Positions 12,195 to 22,891 of a stretch of 64,000 bases of DNA are shown piece after piece. The stretch lies in assembly GCA_022579005.1 (NCBI GenBank), contig MU401476.1, positions 62,001 to 126,000 on the forward strand, given 5' to 3'. A program made the translations under genes and the position numbers. The DNA is from Poronia punctata (Eukaryota > Ascomycota > Sordariomycetes > Xylariales > Xylariaceae). The notes below the pieces were generated by a model that made no database searches, was not told the origin of the DNA, and saw only the letters and a program-made list of their open reading frames with translations. How positions within the stretch are numbered: the first letter of the stretch is position 1; each line of letters opens with the position of its first letter.

Positions 12195-12624
12195 TCATGA
12201 AATGGCGTGCCCTCGAGAAGACATCGTCAACGGTGACCACATGGGAAGGAATATGTCGTTCATTAACACGTCGTAAAAGCAGGCCCTGACATTAAAGAAC
12301 GAGGCAAGATTCGGTGCTCGACATCCAATATATCCCTCTGTTGCATGGTAGCATGCGGCAAACATGCTTCTCACGTCGCCAAAGTCTTCGCCAGCGCGGT
12401 TTCTCGATACACCACCTATGGAATAGTGTCAGCTCCAGCAGACCTTAGGATAAACATTGCAGAGCCTGGCACAAAGTAGAACACTTACCATAAGACGAGG
12501 GCGATACCCACCAACTACAACCAAAGCGTAGTATATTCTCACACGGGTAACAGCTTTGGGTTTGAATATTATGCGAGAATCCTCTAGCCGGAGCCCTGTC
12601 ATAAGGCCCCGAACGATCCCTCAT
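12195..12624 (-). CDS. Possible small spliced ORF downstream of the HIT gene
   Basis: Candidate only. Exon 12624-12489 and exon 12415-12195 give 118 codons after removing a 73-nt intron with a perfect donor (GTAAGT), a GCTGAC branch point and a CATAG acceptor. The phase is kept across the junction (..SPSSYG/GVSRNRAGED..). The ATG at 12624-12622 overlaps the TGA stop of the HIT gene (ATGA). The peptide is Cys/Ser/Arg-rich (FAACYHATEGYIGCRAPN) and matches no family I know. The intron may simply lie in the 3' UTR of the HIT transcript, with the frame open by chance. A separate gene or a reinitiated downstream ORF are the alternatives. Confidence 0.3.
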
Positions 12625-13255
12625 GACTTTTCCTCGCGCAAGAGGGAACTAATCACCTCAGCGTCATGCTTAGCGCGCTCTTTTCGCAGCTCGTCGTCTT
12701 GTGTTTGCATCTTGGCCTTGAACATTGAGACCAGGTCGGTAAATTCGCGGAGGGCGTTTCTAACGTCTCCGGGAGATGCCTTGATGGTCTGGACCAGTTG
12801 GACGGCGTTATCCATCCCCACTTCCCGGGTCCACGGTTGAGTAGGCTTGCGGGAATTCCGAGAAGGATCGGGAGGGTCAGTGGCTGTGGCGATTTGCCAA
12901 AGGTACTTCTCCAGATCTGGATATCGCTGGAGAAGATTCTGGTACTCCGGCGTGTCGACAATGTCAGAGAGCTTAAACGGCCGCAGCTGGCCAGAGTCAT
13001 CATGTGTTTTTGGCTCAGAGTTGAGCGTGCCTATCGTGGGTTTTGCTTCGGGCTTCGGCTCAACAGGGGGGTGATTATCTCTATGCTCACGAGAGCAGGC
13101 TACTGAGCAGCTAATCCGAATATTTGTCAACCGAGTTTCTTAGCGGGAGTCCTTGAGGGCGCATTCAAGACTAACGTATATTCTTCACAGCGGGGGCACT
13201 TGTATTTGCCTGCGACTGCGTTGCAGACGAAACAGAGGGGACGCGTGGCTGCCAT
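12621..13255 (-). CDS. HIT-type zinc-finger protein (Hit1/ZNHIT3-like)
   Basis: Exons 13255-13176 and 13110-12621 with a 65-nt intron (GTTAGT donor, TTAG acceptor) encode 189 residues. The splice rebuilds the zinc finger: CFVC near residue 8, CPRC near 20, then EEYTCSVACSREHRDNH, the CX2C..CX2C..CX3C..H pattern of zf-HIT. The second half has a helical region (FKLSDIVDTPEYQNLLQRYP; DNAVQLVQTIKASPGDVRNA) and a charged coiled-coil tail (KAKMQTQDDELRKERAKHDA). Family knowledge: short proteins with an N-terminal zf-HIT, such as yeast Hit1 and human ZNHIT3, help assemble box C/D snoRNPs. The subtype here is inferred from size and domain order only. The start codon at 13255 directly precedes the finger. 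Confidence 0.8.
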
Positions 13256-14496
13256 ACTAGCAAGAACGCTCCTTATAAACGTTCTCGAATATGGAGCAGC
13301 TTCCGTCGAAGCAGATATGACCAACAAGGTTGAAACGGCCAGGGGAAGCCAATTTCCGTGCTGAATATGGTAAATAGGCGATGCCAACAAGAACTTAAAA
13401 GGCTCAGGGGTATCTTTACAAGGTCTGGCAAAGACTTGGGTTGTTGTCGCTCATAATCAACAGAAGGCCGCTGACTACTAGAATGGCACACTCCTCAAGC
13501 ATCAGCCGTCGGTGAAACGACACACAGCAAACCCGAACTTTAACAAAAGTCTTTCTAGGTGTAATATGTTTAATCTGAGGAATATTGTCAGTAAAGAACA
13601 CAAAACCGCTTGTGACCAATGGCGACGGCCAGTTGTGAAATATAGGAAGATGGGGATGAAAAAAGCACAGGCAGCGAGGATAAGGGCTATTCGGCCCATT
13701 GATTTCTTGTTTGCTGTGGATACGTGTTGCTGTATGGCGAACAGAAATCTTGATGCACATGTCCCATAACTTTCTGTTTACATGCCGAATATCCCCCATA
13801 TGCGCAAAGGAGAAGAGGGGATATTTTGTTGGGCATGGATGCATTGTGAGAGCAAACCTAGAAAATTCGCTTTCAGGCTGCCTATTCAGCAACCGAGATG
13901 CGGATAGTATCAAAACCAACTTTTTTAGACATTCAACCAAAGTGGAAATCAGTAGGAAATAGAGAGGGATGAACTCAAACAGAAGGATTCGAAAAAACAG
14001 ACCTTGAAATGACTTTGTTAGAAAATGATTATCGCTGAGATGAGCTAGTAAGGCATCGATGGTCTGTACTAATACGGCACCTCCCAGAATATCGTGGATG
14101 ATTATCTGTGGTGTTTTCTACGGGTAGATGCCTAGCTCTGGTTTTAGGTACCTACCTATTTTGAATCCCCACTGTACATGCATTGGAACCAAGACAGGCA
14201 CCGCGGACATACCATTGTTTTACAGCCGCGAGCAGATGCTTGCAGCTGCAGCTCTGGGACGGAAGATTGCCAGGTTCCATCATCCTGCGTCATTGCCACT
14301 GGACAATGCTTTATAAGCTGTCGCGGATGCGTTTATCTTATCGTGAGAGCCGACAAAAAGAAGCTCAATCATCTTACCGTCAACATACTAATATGCAGAC
14401 CATGACACCCCTAACTTTAGTCGCATACGCCTAAATAAATTCATTACTAATTGTCAACTTGTATATTTTGTTTATTGTAACTACGTTTCCAAATCA
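13256..14496. other. Intergenic region with an unresolved hydrophobic ORF
   Basis: A minus-strand ORF at 13699-13502 encodes a hydrophobic segment (MGRIALILAACAFFIPIF), and its frame stays open for some distance upstream. An acceptor-like CTGAC..CCTCAG sits inside it, so a small membrane-protein gene is possible. I could not build an exon chain with consistent donors. No other feature is evident. Confidence 0.3.
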
Positions 14497-15658
14497 ATGT
14501 CATCTGCGAGGTTCGTCCGGCCAGCAGCGGGCCTGCTGTCGGCTGCAACCCGACGGGTCCGCCCCGAACGATGTTGTCGATTCCGTGAAGCCGCCACAGT
14601 AACAGCTGCTACAGCGCGAAATGCACACACTAGCGCTCTGTCTCTAGGCCGCTCGGCGCCATCCCGTCCAACGATTTCCTCTACCATCACGCCGTTCTCG
14701 GCCCCTCGAGGGGCGCGCAGCATCTTCATTCAGACGGAGACGACGCCCAACCCGGATGCGCTGAAGTTTCTGCCGAACCACCGGGTGATACCGCCCGAGC
14801 TAGGAATACCCTACATAGAGTACATGAACGCGCGGAGCACCATCTCGCCGCCCTACCCCTCGCCTCTGGCCGCCCAGCTCATGAACACCGACGGCGTGAC
14901 CTCGGTCTTCTACGGCGCCGACTTCATCACCGTCTCGAAGGCCCCCGATGCCAACTGGGCGCACATCCGGCCTGAAATCTTTAGCCTCATCACAGAGGCC
15001 ATCACATCTGGCCAGCAGCTGGTCACTGCGAAAGAGGGAGCTGGCACTACCGCTGGTGAGGCCGGGCAGGATGTCGACCGTGATAGCCTGGCGTACGACG
15101 AGAATGATGACGAGGTTGTCGGGATGATCAAAGAACTCCTCGAGACCCGTATAAGGCCCGCCATCCAAGAGGACGGGGGCGACATCGAGTTCCGCGGGTT
15201 CAAGAACGGCTACGTCATGCTGAAGCTGGTTGGCGCATGCCGCACGTGCGACTCGAGTACCGTCACATTGAAAAATGGTATTGAGGGCATGTTGATGCAC
15301 TATGTAAGTTTCTTTCTCTTGTTTCGCCATGATGCGGCTCCCTCGTACAGAGTCTTAATTAGCCGCCATCTACACGATGTTTTCATCATTAGCAGGCTAT
15401 GGTGCATATACGTCCTGTTTGATTAGCCAGGCGCTTTTGTAGACTCATTGTGTTTACCGCCCCACCCTTGGATGGACTCCGCTGATTGTTACCCTGCAGA
15501 TTGAAGAGGTCAAGGGCGTGGAACAGGTAATGGACCAGGAGGAGCAAGTTGCTATCGAGGAGTTTGCAAAGTTTGAAGAGAAGCTCCGCGCACAGAAAGG
15601 CCCCGACGCTGCTCCGACAACGCCTGGGAAACACTCCTTAGATTCTGTCCCCGGGTAG
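14497..15658 (+). CDS. NFU1: Nfu1, mitochondrial iron-sulfur cluster carrier
   Basis: Exons 14497-15303 and 15500-15658 with a 196-nt intron give 321 residues. The first 70 residues are Arg/Ser/Ala-rich with almost no acidic residues, a mitochondrial presequence. The Nfu N-terminal domain follows (SIFIQTETTPNPDALKFLPN, about 75-165) with the family's GVTSVFYGADFITVSK. After an acidic linker comes the NifU-like domain (about 200-290) with DGGDIEFRGF and the cluster-binding CRTC near residues 248-251. Exon 2 begins IEEVKGVEQVMDQEEQ, the usual end of the domain, so the intron is well supported. The tail after it (AQKGPDAAPTTPGKHSLDSV) is an extension. Family knowledge: Nfu1 passes 4Fe-4S clusters to lipoyl synthase and respiratory complexes in the matrix. 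Confidence 0.93.
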
Positions 15659-18600
15659 GGGTACCAATTAGAAACTTTACGAATGCAATGTATCGTCAAC
15701 TCTTCTTCTCGATCAAAAGCCATGACTTAACGGCTGGCATGTTCCAGTGACCCAAAAAAAAAACAGAAGCACCGCCCTTTTTGATCTTGGCATTCTCATG
15801 TGTCGCATATCGCAGGTCTTTGCAAAGATGGAGCCGGTTATCGGGTTAACGAGATACTTATGTGCCGCCTGCCGCGTTGAAAACAACTCGGGGGTGGCAA
15901 TGGAAGAGGAGGTAGGTAATATCTCCCATCAAGTAGGTACCTCTTTTTTTTTTCCTCCATGCACCTCATAAGAGCGTCTTGGCAGGCGAGACGATCGGGA
16001 TCTCGACCTTCTTTTTCCCCACGACTCGTGGTCTGACGGTCACGTATGATGTACTAGACTAGGCCCCGGCACCGTGCAGTAGCTTCGTGGCAGGGCCGGC
16101 GTGGACCGGTCTGTGTGATTCGATAGCGCGAGCTGGGAGGTCTAAAAAAGGTGGTGGGTAGGAAATCTGGGGAGTAGCAATGAGCAATGACAGGCGCATT
16201 CGGTGTAAAGTCAATTTGGCGAGGCAGGGTATGGTCACATGGGTTTCGTGCAGCTTGACGCTTCCCACCATCTCTCCACATCCCAATAGGACAGGCGTTT
16301 GGCTTCCCGCCTGCCACCTACAGGGAGAAACGGCGCCCCATTCGTACGTCAAGCCGCATCTGACGATGTCTTTTCCATCCACTAGGTACCTCGTCTTGGA
16401 ACCCCACTCGCGAAGCTTCTTCAATTGTGTTCTCTTGGTTAGGAATTGTGGTGGTGATGGTGATGACCTCGTTACTTTCTCGTCAAGAGTAGCGTGGTGC
16501 CATGTGGATGATCGTCCATGGGGATTTGGGTTTTCAATTTGGCACTTCTAATTAGAGGTTTGGAGTCATAATTACATCAAGTTCAAAATAAAGTGAGGAG
16601 ACCTACCTACTCGTAGACTACTTACCTAATGTTGATGATGCTCTGGAATACGAACGTACCTCGAAACAAGTTAGTAACAGTAGGTACTTAGGCTTAGACT
16701 AGTAGGTACGTCTCGAGGCAGCGGATCGTCGAACAGCCCTTCGAGATCCCTACTGCATTAGACAGATACCTACTCAGATGGCAGGTTGACAGGCAAATAC
16801 GCAGGTAGTTAGTTCTTTTGGAATAGTACTAGAGGGTCTTTTCATGTTTCTGAAGGCGAACCGTTGGTCCATCGGGTGGACAGCCAAGCACGCGCTTCTG
16901 CTACACACCATCACGGTAATGTGAGCCATGCAGGTAGGCCATCTATTGCCTACTCGGTCTCACTCTAGAATACAACCTGATGTATATCCATCCATCTTGA
17001 TTTTCTTGATTTTTGCTCTGTTTATTCCCCCAGTCATCGTCAGTGCTCTCCAAGTTGGAGAGGAGGCAACTGGTATTAACTGTCATGCCACGGTTGTGCA
17101 AACTTGTTATGCACATATGTACTAGTAAGTTACCTGTTAGTGCGTCTACGAATATCCAGACGTGCAAAGCGCCTAGACTGAACACTCTGTCTGTCTCGGT
17201 ATCTGCTTCCGTCATCTAGACTACCTCCCTAACCTAGCATCTAGGTGAGGGGTTCTAGATGCCCTTCTTTAGCTTTGCGGTTCGATTAGGTAGACCGAGC
17301 TAGGCTGGTTACTCTAACCTATCTTGGTTTGAAAGTTACTAACCTCACCACGGTGCCACAGGTACCAAGGTAGGTACATGTAGGTAATCATAGTACCTAG
17401 TCTGAGCAGTACTAGTACTTCACACTGTACTGCTGTACCTATTTTTTACGTACACGTAGTGACAATCCTAGACTAGGTAGCATGTAATTATAGGATGACC
17501 CGCTACGCGGAGAAAAAGGGTTTGCGAATGGAGAATCTGGGGTAGGTAAGATTTATGTCACCTAATATAGCGTAGTGTCGGGGGGACCCCAGTTATATCC
17601 ATGATCCTTAGCATTTCAGACCGGAAACTTTGTGGATGATGAAAATGTTATTCGTTACCGTAACCCTAGGGAATGACGAAGACCTGCTGCAGGTTCGGGA
17701 TCGGCCCCTGCACAGAACAAAGAATATCCGTGTCGATGTATGCCGATGGTCAGCAGGCGATGACTGACTGTTCAAGGGGAAGATAGTTGATGAACGACTG
17801 CACGACTGAACGGTCTCGTTCTCCCTTGCAGCTTGCAGAGCTTTACGCTACACCGAGTGGGTGATCCAAAAGGGAGGCTGGGACGGCGGACGCGCATCGA
17901 GAGGCAAACGTTCAAATGTGGATCCGTCCGCACACGGACGGCGAGTTGCTATTTAGGCTGTGTGTGCAGAAAGCCAAAGAATACCAGCGAGGTCGTAGGT
18001 CCGAGTCGCATGGTGGTTGGGCGACTGACTTGGCTTACTCGCTCCCCTCGTCGGAAACCAAAAAATATAAAAAGAATATATCCAGACCATTCCAGCAACC
18101 CCTCCTCATGTTGATGCTGTACAATTGTTCACAACTTGGTAGTGTTGGCCGGCAACACACGCAAGTAGGCGCTGGGTGGTGGAATAATAACACGCAGATG
18201 CGTGCATGAGAGGTCGGTATATATTTTGTCTTGCGTGGTCCTAATCCAACGGGCTTTCGACTGGTTTTGTCTTCGCTGCAGCCGTTGCGAAAGGCCTGGT
18301 CAGAGAAGCCCTACCCTACAGGTACATAGGTACACTACTGTATCTGAGCTCGTAGGTAGCTAGGTTACAGTATTTGGCACTGTATCTTCTACATTGCTGC
18401 TTCCCTTCTTCCTCTCCATTTTCGGCGGTGCATTTTTTGGAGTAAGGCAAAGCCGGTGCTTTTTCGGGCCGTGCTCGAGGTTGTAATGCCGTCGTAGTGG
18501 CGAATGCCCGTATGAGGCATCTATGGAACTTCGGATGGCGAATTGCCGCCTCCGCCTCCACTTACTATGTATACTTCATCTACTTATCGACACGAGAGGC

Positions 18601-21600
18601 GAGAGACGAGAGACGAGAGACGAGAGTTTCTGGCGGGCTTGTCCTCGTATTAGCGTGAGCTTGAAAAGCGACCGCGTCTTATCCCTCGTCACTTGAGCTG
18701 GGTAGGCTACTAAGGAGACAAACAAGAGGTAAATGTTGCGTAACCGCTATTGACTTGCTCGACTTGCATTGCGCAAAACACGGCGGCGGGCCACCCAATG
18801 TTCCTTTGCCGGTCCCCGTTATGACTACTCGTAAATAGACTTGACCTCAATTGGGCTGCCGATGGTAGAAATTGACTGGTGCAGACGACATTTCGAGGCC
18901 GTCTTGACGGTATACACTCATTCTGCAGCTTGCTTAACAGGAACAAGTAGTTACTTGGAAGCTATATAATCAATCTAAACTACCACTGACAAGGGCACAC
19001 TGGTAGAAAGCTTTGTGGTATGCTCTCAAATCGAGTATGAGTAATGTTAATGAGACACAATGTTGTTCAGGGATCATTGTTTACGCGTTAAGTGCCTCAT
19101 CAGCCTCTACGTGTAGATGCCGGACAGCTCGTGAGAGCCTCTCGGCCTGAATAGCAATGCCGAGATTTTTAATTGGTGGGAGCTTCTCGAAGAACAGATC
19201 GACGAATTTGTTTGCTTAGTCAAGCCCGTCCATTTGCTTGTCCCACACAGTAAGGGTCTCCACATGCGGCACAGTTTATCTACTGTACCGCAAAAGTTAT
19301 TATTATTGCCCTCTCTGGCCAACTCCCCAACGGGCCAACCCCAAGTTTAGCGCACTCGAGCGTGAGCTGCGGGAACAAGATGCATAGAAGTTATATTACC
19401 TCTACACCCAATTGGGCCACGACGAATTGCCCACAGGATCTCATGCATCAATTAGGAGAAAATAGGTGTGACGACAGGAAGGGAGACGACGATATTTGAG
19501 AGGAAGGGAGAAGATTGGACAGACAATGTGCGTTAGATTAAGATGTGTTGAAACTTGGAACGTTTACCTACAGTAGACTCTGCCCTCGAGAAGCCAGCTG
19601 CAGGATGTGACGAACCATGGTTACTAAGACTAGATACAGGCACTTGCAATATTGTACGAGTAACTCCCTGTACGCAATATCTTGTTGAGCGCCTTCCTCA
19701 TATACTAGTAGATACACGATTGGCCAAGCGGGTTGATATCTTTAAAGCAGACAACATACTGTCATGCATGAATCTAGAGGTGTCGTGATGTGCATCTGGG
19801 ATACCGGCCATTGCATATCTGCTTTGATCAACGTCCATAATATATGAGGCGACGCGGAATGGTGCTTCTAGGTTTTGTACATGCCTATAAATGTGCATAG
19901 AAGTCGGTCTGGATGTTTCCTTTGCTTCCCAACCTGCCAGGAATCTCCTCTCCGGCCTCCAATGTCGCATTCGGACATCTACAAATATACGAGCAACACC
20001 ACAATAACATGTCGATAACCAAGTGCCTAACCTAGTATGAAGAGCCATAGCAAGTCTAGGCTACGAAGCACATCCCCCGATGGCTTCTGCTACCCAAGCT
20101 CTGTGTGATTTAACAAGGCCCTTGCCACATACACACGTATATGGTAAGACAGGCAACATAGCATATTTTACTCGCTGCAGATTAGATTGATTGATTGTAT
20201 GATTTTAAGCTTGCCCTTCCCAGTCACACCCAGTCCCAATCACCCGCAGGCAAAGAGCTCGAGGTTTGCTGGTGTCCCAATTGCATGCGAGTGTCCTGAG
20301 GCTGCAAACTCGTTTTTGTATCTTACGAGTACGCGCCTGGCAAAGCAGAACGCTCCGATCGCTTTAAGTTGGGAGGTACACGTAGTAATGATGACAGATG
20401 TCGCTTCATAACATGTGACTCGTGAGGTGGGTGGTCGACGCATCGTGGGGTCTCACCGGTTATCCTACTGTGGAAGCCTGTAGGTTAGGTCATTATTACC
20501 ACTATACACACCCTCGATGTTATTTTTGAACCTTGGAAGTTCCTCGTGGTAGCTGAAATACTGTGATAGGCAATTTTTGTGTTTGGATAATAGCTACTGT
20601 TGTAGACAACTTACCTTCCAGTTGACATGTTTACAACTGAGAACGATTAAAGTAAAGGGATCAGGACTTGTTTGGAAACATGATACCTATACTGAAGCTC
20701 ATTGGGATGAACTCTATGATCATTATCTACCTACAAACCTAAGCGCCGGAGGATCACTCTCCAAGTTCTTTCCATGCACGCTGGCGGCGGAAACTCGAGC
20801 TAAGGCCCTTCAACTACGAGTAGGTCCGGGTATTTATTTGGCTTAGGGGAAGGGATCTTACAGCTAAGTAAGTACCTAGGTACAGTACTTCTTACTTACT
20901 TCTTATAAACTTGGGTACCTTCATGCAGCACATACCCAGACCAGTCTCTAAAAACTGGGTGGATGGTACAACAACCTTCTTGTACGAGATGGAAATATAA
21001 TGGTAGAACTAGCTTTGATTGGTAAGTCAAAGCTCAGATGGGTAAGTGCACAGTGCATTATGTATTACCTTAAAACATACCTACTGTCATCTACACGTAG
21101 CTCTTATGTTAGTCATCATAGAAAATGCGATACGTGTGGTCGGATGTGCTCACAGTGCCTGGATACATCATCTGTAGTTCTAGCCTAAGGTAGGTACCTC
21201 CCTAGCCGGGATCACCCAGGCCCCAGGCGTGCAGGGCCCCCAGGGCTCTGCCTAGTAGAAGAACTAATCATAAGCGTGGATTGGAGAACCTTAAAAGTCA
21301 ACCCCATTCTTCCCCACCAGCCACTTTCCTAAGCCCGAAGCGACTCCTACTACAAGACGCGCACCTTTTACATGGACAGGGCATGGGCTGATTATCCCAA
21401 CGCCAATGGAAGAATTGGTCTACCTACTCGTAGTACGTGCGTATGTACCTACAGGCCTAGAGCTGTACCTCCGACTTGACTGATCTGGTGTTTCGGTACC
21501 TCTACGCAGATTTGTGCAGTACAAACCGTAATAAAGTGTAGCTGGTGGTCTTGTGTTGCAACGTTTACGTGTACCTAAATTCACCCATCATTTTCCTTCA

Positions 21601-22861
21601 GAGACTCATTAGCTGCCTGGTCACTCGCGGATAGGTTATTTCCAGGCTTGTTCCTCTTGTCTCTTCCCCGCTCTCCAGTCACCTGTAATTCCTACCTTTG
21701 CCTCCCTCCCTCCCCTTTTTATCACTTTTGTCTTCTCGTCGCAATCCACTGAACTCCATGCCTGGTCGGCTGAAATAATTTTCGTCTTTACATCCTGACC
21801 AACAGTCCATTGCGTACTTACCTACAACGCTGGTCCAAGTTTGATAAGCTACTCTCACCCAACAAGTTTCGCGACGGCTCTTCCCTTTTCAACAATGGGC
21901 CACCGCGTATAGCCCCGTTGCCATACGTCGAAGAGTGCTGCATTGGAAGAGAAGTTAAAGAAGGAGGATGAGAAAAGAAGAAGACAATAGCAGAAAGAGA
22001 CATACCAAACAAGAGCAAGAAGCAAGAAGATCAAGAACGCCTACGCACTACCTACCTATTTCACCAGCCATTAATACCGGCCATCAGTTTATTCATCCAT
22101 CTGTTTCGCCAATTACACTAACCTAGAAACCTTCGTTATTACGTTTTTGTTGAAGCCATTCCCAAGGTTGCCGCTTCGTCTTTCACGAAGGGGCGAGATC
22201 AAAACGTCCTGCGAACTCGTTTCGCCCAGCTGAAACGCTCCTCCACATCTCGTTCCGATCTTAGACCTGCAGCGGCGCCCTTGTAGCGGCGTTCTGGAGG
22301 CCTTGGCCAATTCCATTGGCGTTCCGAACTGGGTTTTCTTTACTGCAGCCTTTGCTAGTATTTCATCTTTCCCTTTCTTATTTCTCTGTTTGCCGGTACC
22401 TTAGACGGATTTCGCGATACCCCTCGATAGACGTAATCAACCTCGAACTGGTCAGTATTCAATTTTTCTTACACCGCAACTCCTTCATGCCCGCCTCTTG
22501 CATAATCCGCCTTCGCTACAGCCTTGTTCGCTCCCTGCCATGCTCTTTTGCAGGGGCTTGATCTTTAAGGCTTGGGTCGTGTTACTTGCTACACGATGCT
22601 CATATCGTCCACTGGCGCCTCTTAACTCCCCAGTTTTGTTGGTTTGCTTTGAATACTCATAGCTAACGTATAGTGTAGCTTGCGAACCACCCTTCTATCC
22701 CCGCATATGCGCATACATATACACATATACCTTCCGAGACTCGCAGATTGCAGCACAGTTCGTTAAAGTTGTTCATTCGCCGGATCGATCATTTAGAAAT
22801 AGTGATCCTTCTCGTCTATCCCCGAGAATTTGCTTGGAATTACACCGTAATCAGGACATTC
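15659..22861. other. Gene-poor intergenic region, 7.2 kb
   Basis: No ORF here has coding character. The stretch is rich in TAGGTA/TACCTA elements (dense at 16595-16800, 17230-17480 and 20860-20950). TACTCGTA or its complement occurs near 16608, 18826, 19653, 20329, 20817 and 21425. A heptamer tandem repeat lies at 18592-18626. From about 21640 to 22860 the plus strand becomes pyrimidine-rich, which fits the promoter and long 5' leader of the PSP1-domain gene. Confidence 0.5.
18592..18626. repeat. ACGAGAG heptamer tandem repeat
   Basis: Five adjacent 7-nt units, four ACGAGAG and one GCGAGAG, in intergenic DNA. Confidence 0.85.
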
Positions 22862-22891
22862 ATGTTCACCTACGCCAAACATGAGCACTAG
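22862..22891 (+). promoter_or_regulatory. Upstream ORF overlapping the PSP1-gene start
   Basis: An ATG 19 nt before the main start opens a 9-codon frame (MFTYAKHEH, then TAG) that overlaps the main ATG out of frame. A ribosome that initiates here cannot reach the main start without leaky scanning, so this uORF may lower translation. That is inference from position only. Confidence 0.5.

Noticed and set aside
13416..13940. 174-codon minus-strand ORF upstream of the HIT gene
   Set aside because: The reading is rich in His/Cys/Pro with no family signal. A different frame at 13699-13502 looks more like a membrane segment, but I could not build a consistent gene.
17270..17300. GGTTCGATTAGG resembling a tRNA T-arm
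   Set aside because: No pairing stem around it and no acceptor or anticodon arm upstream.
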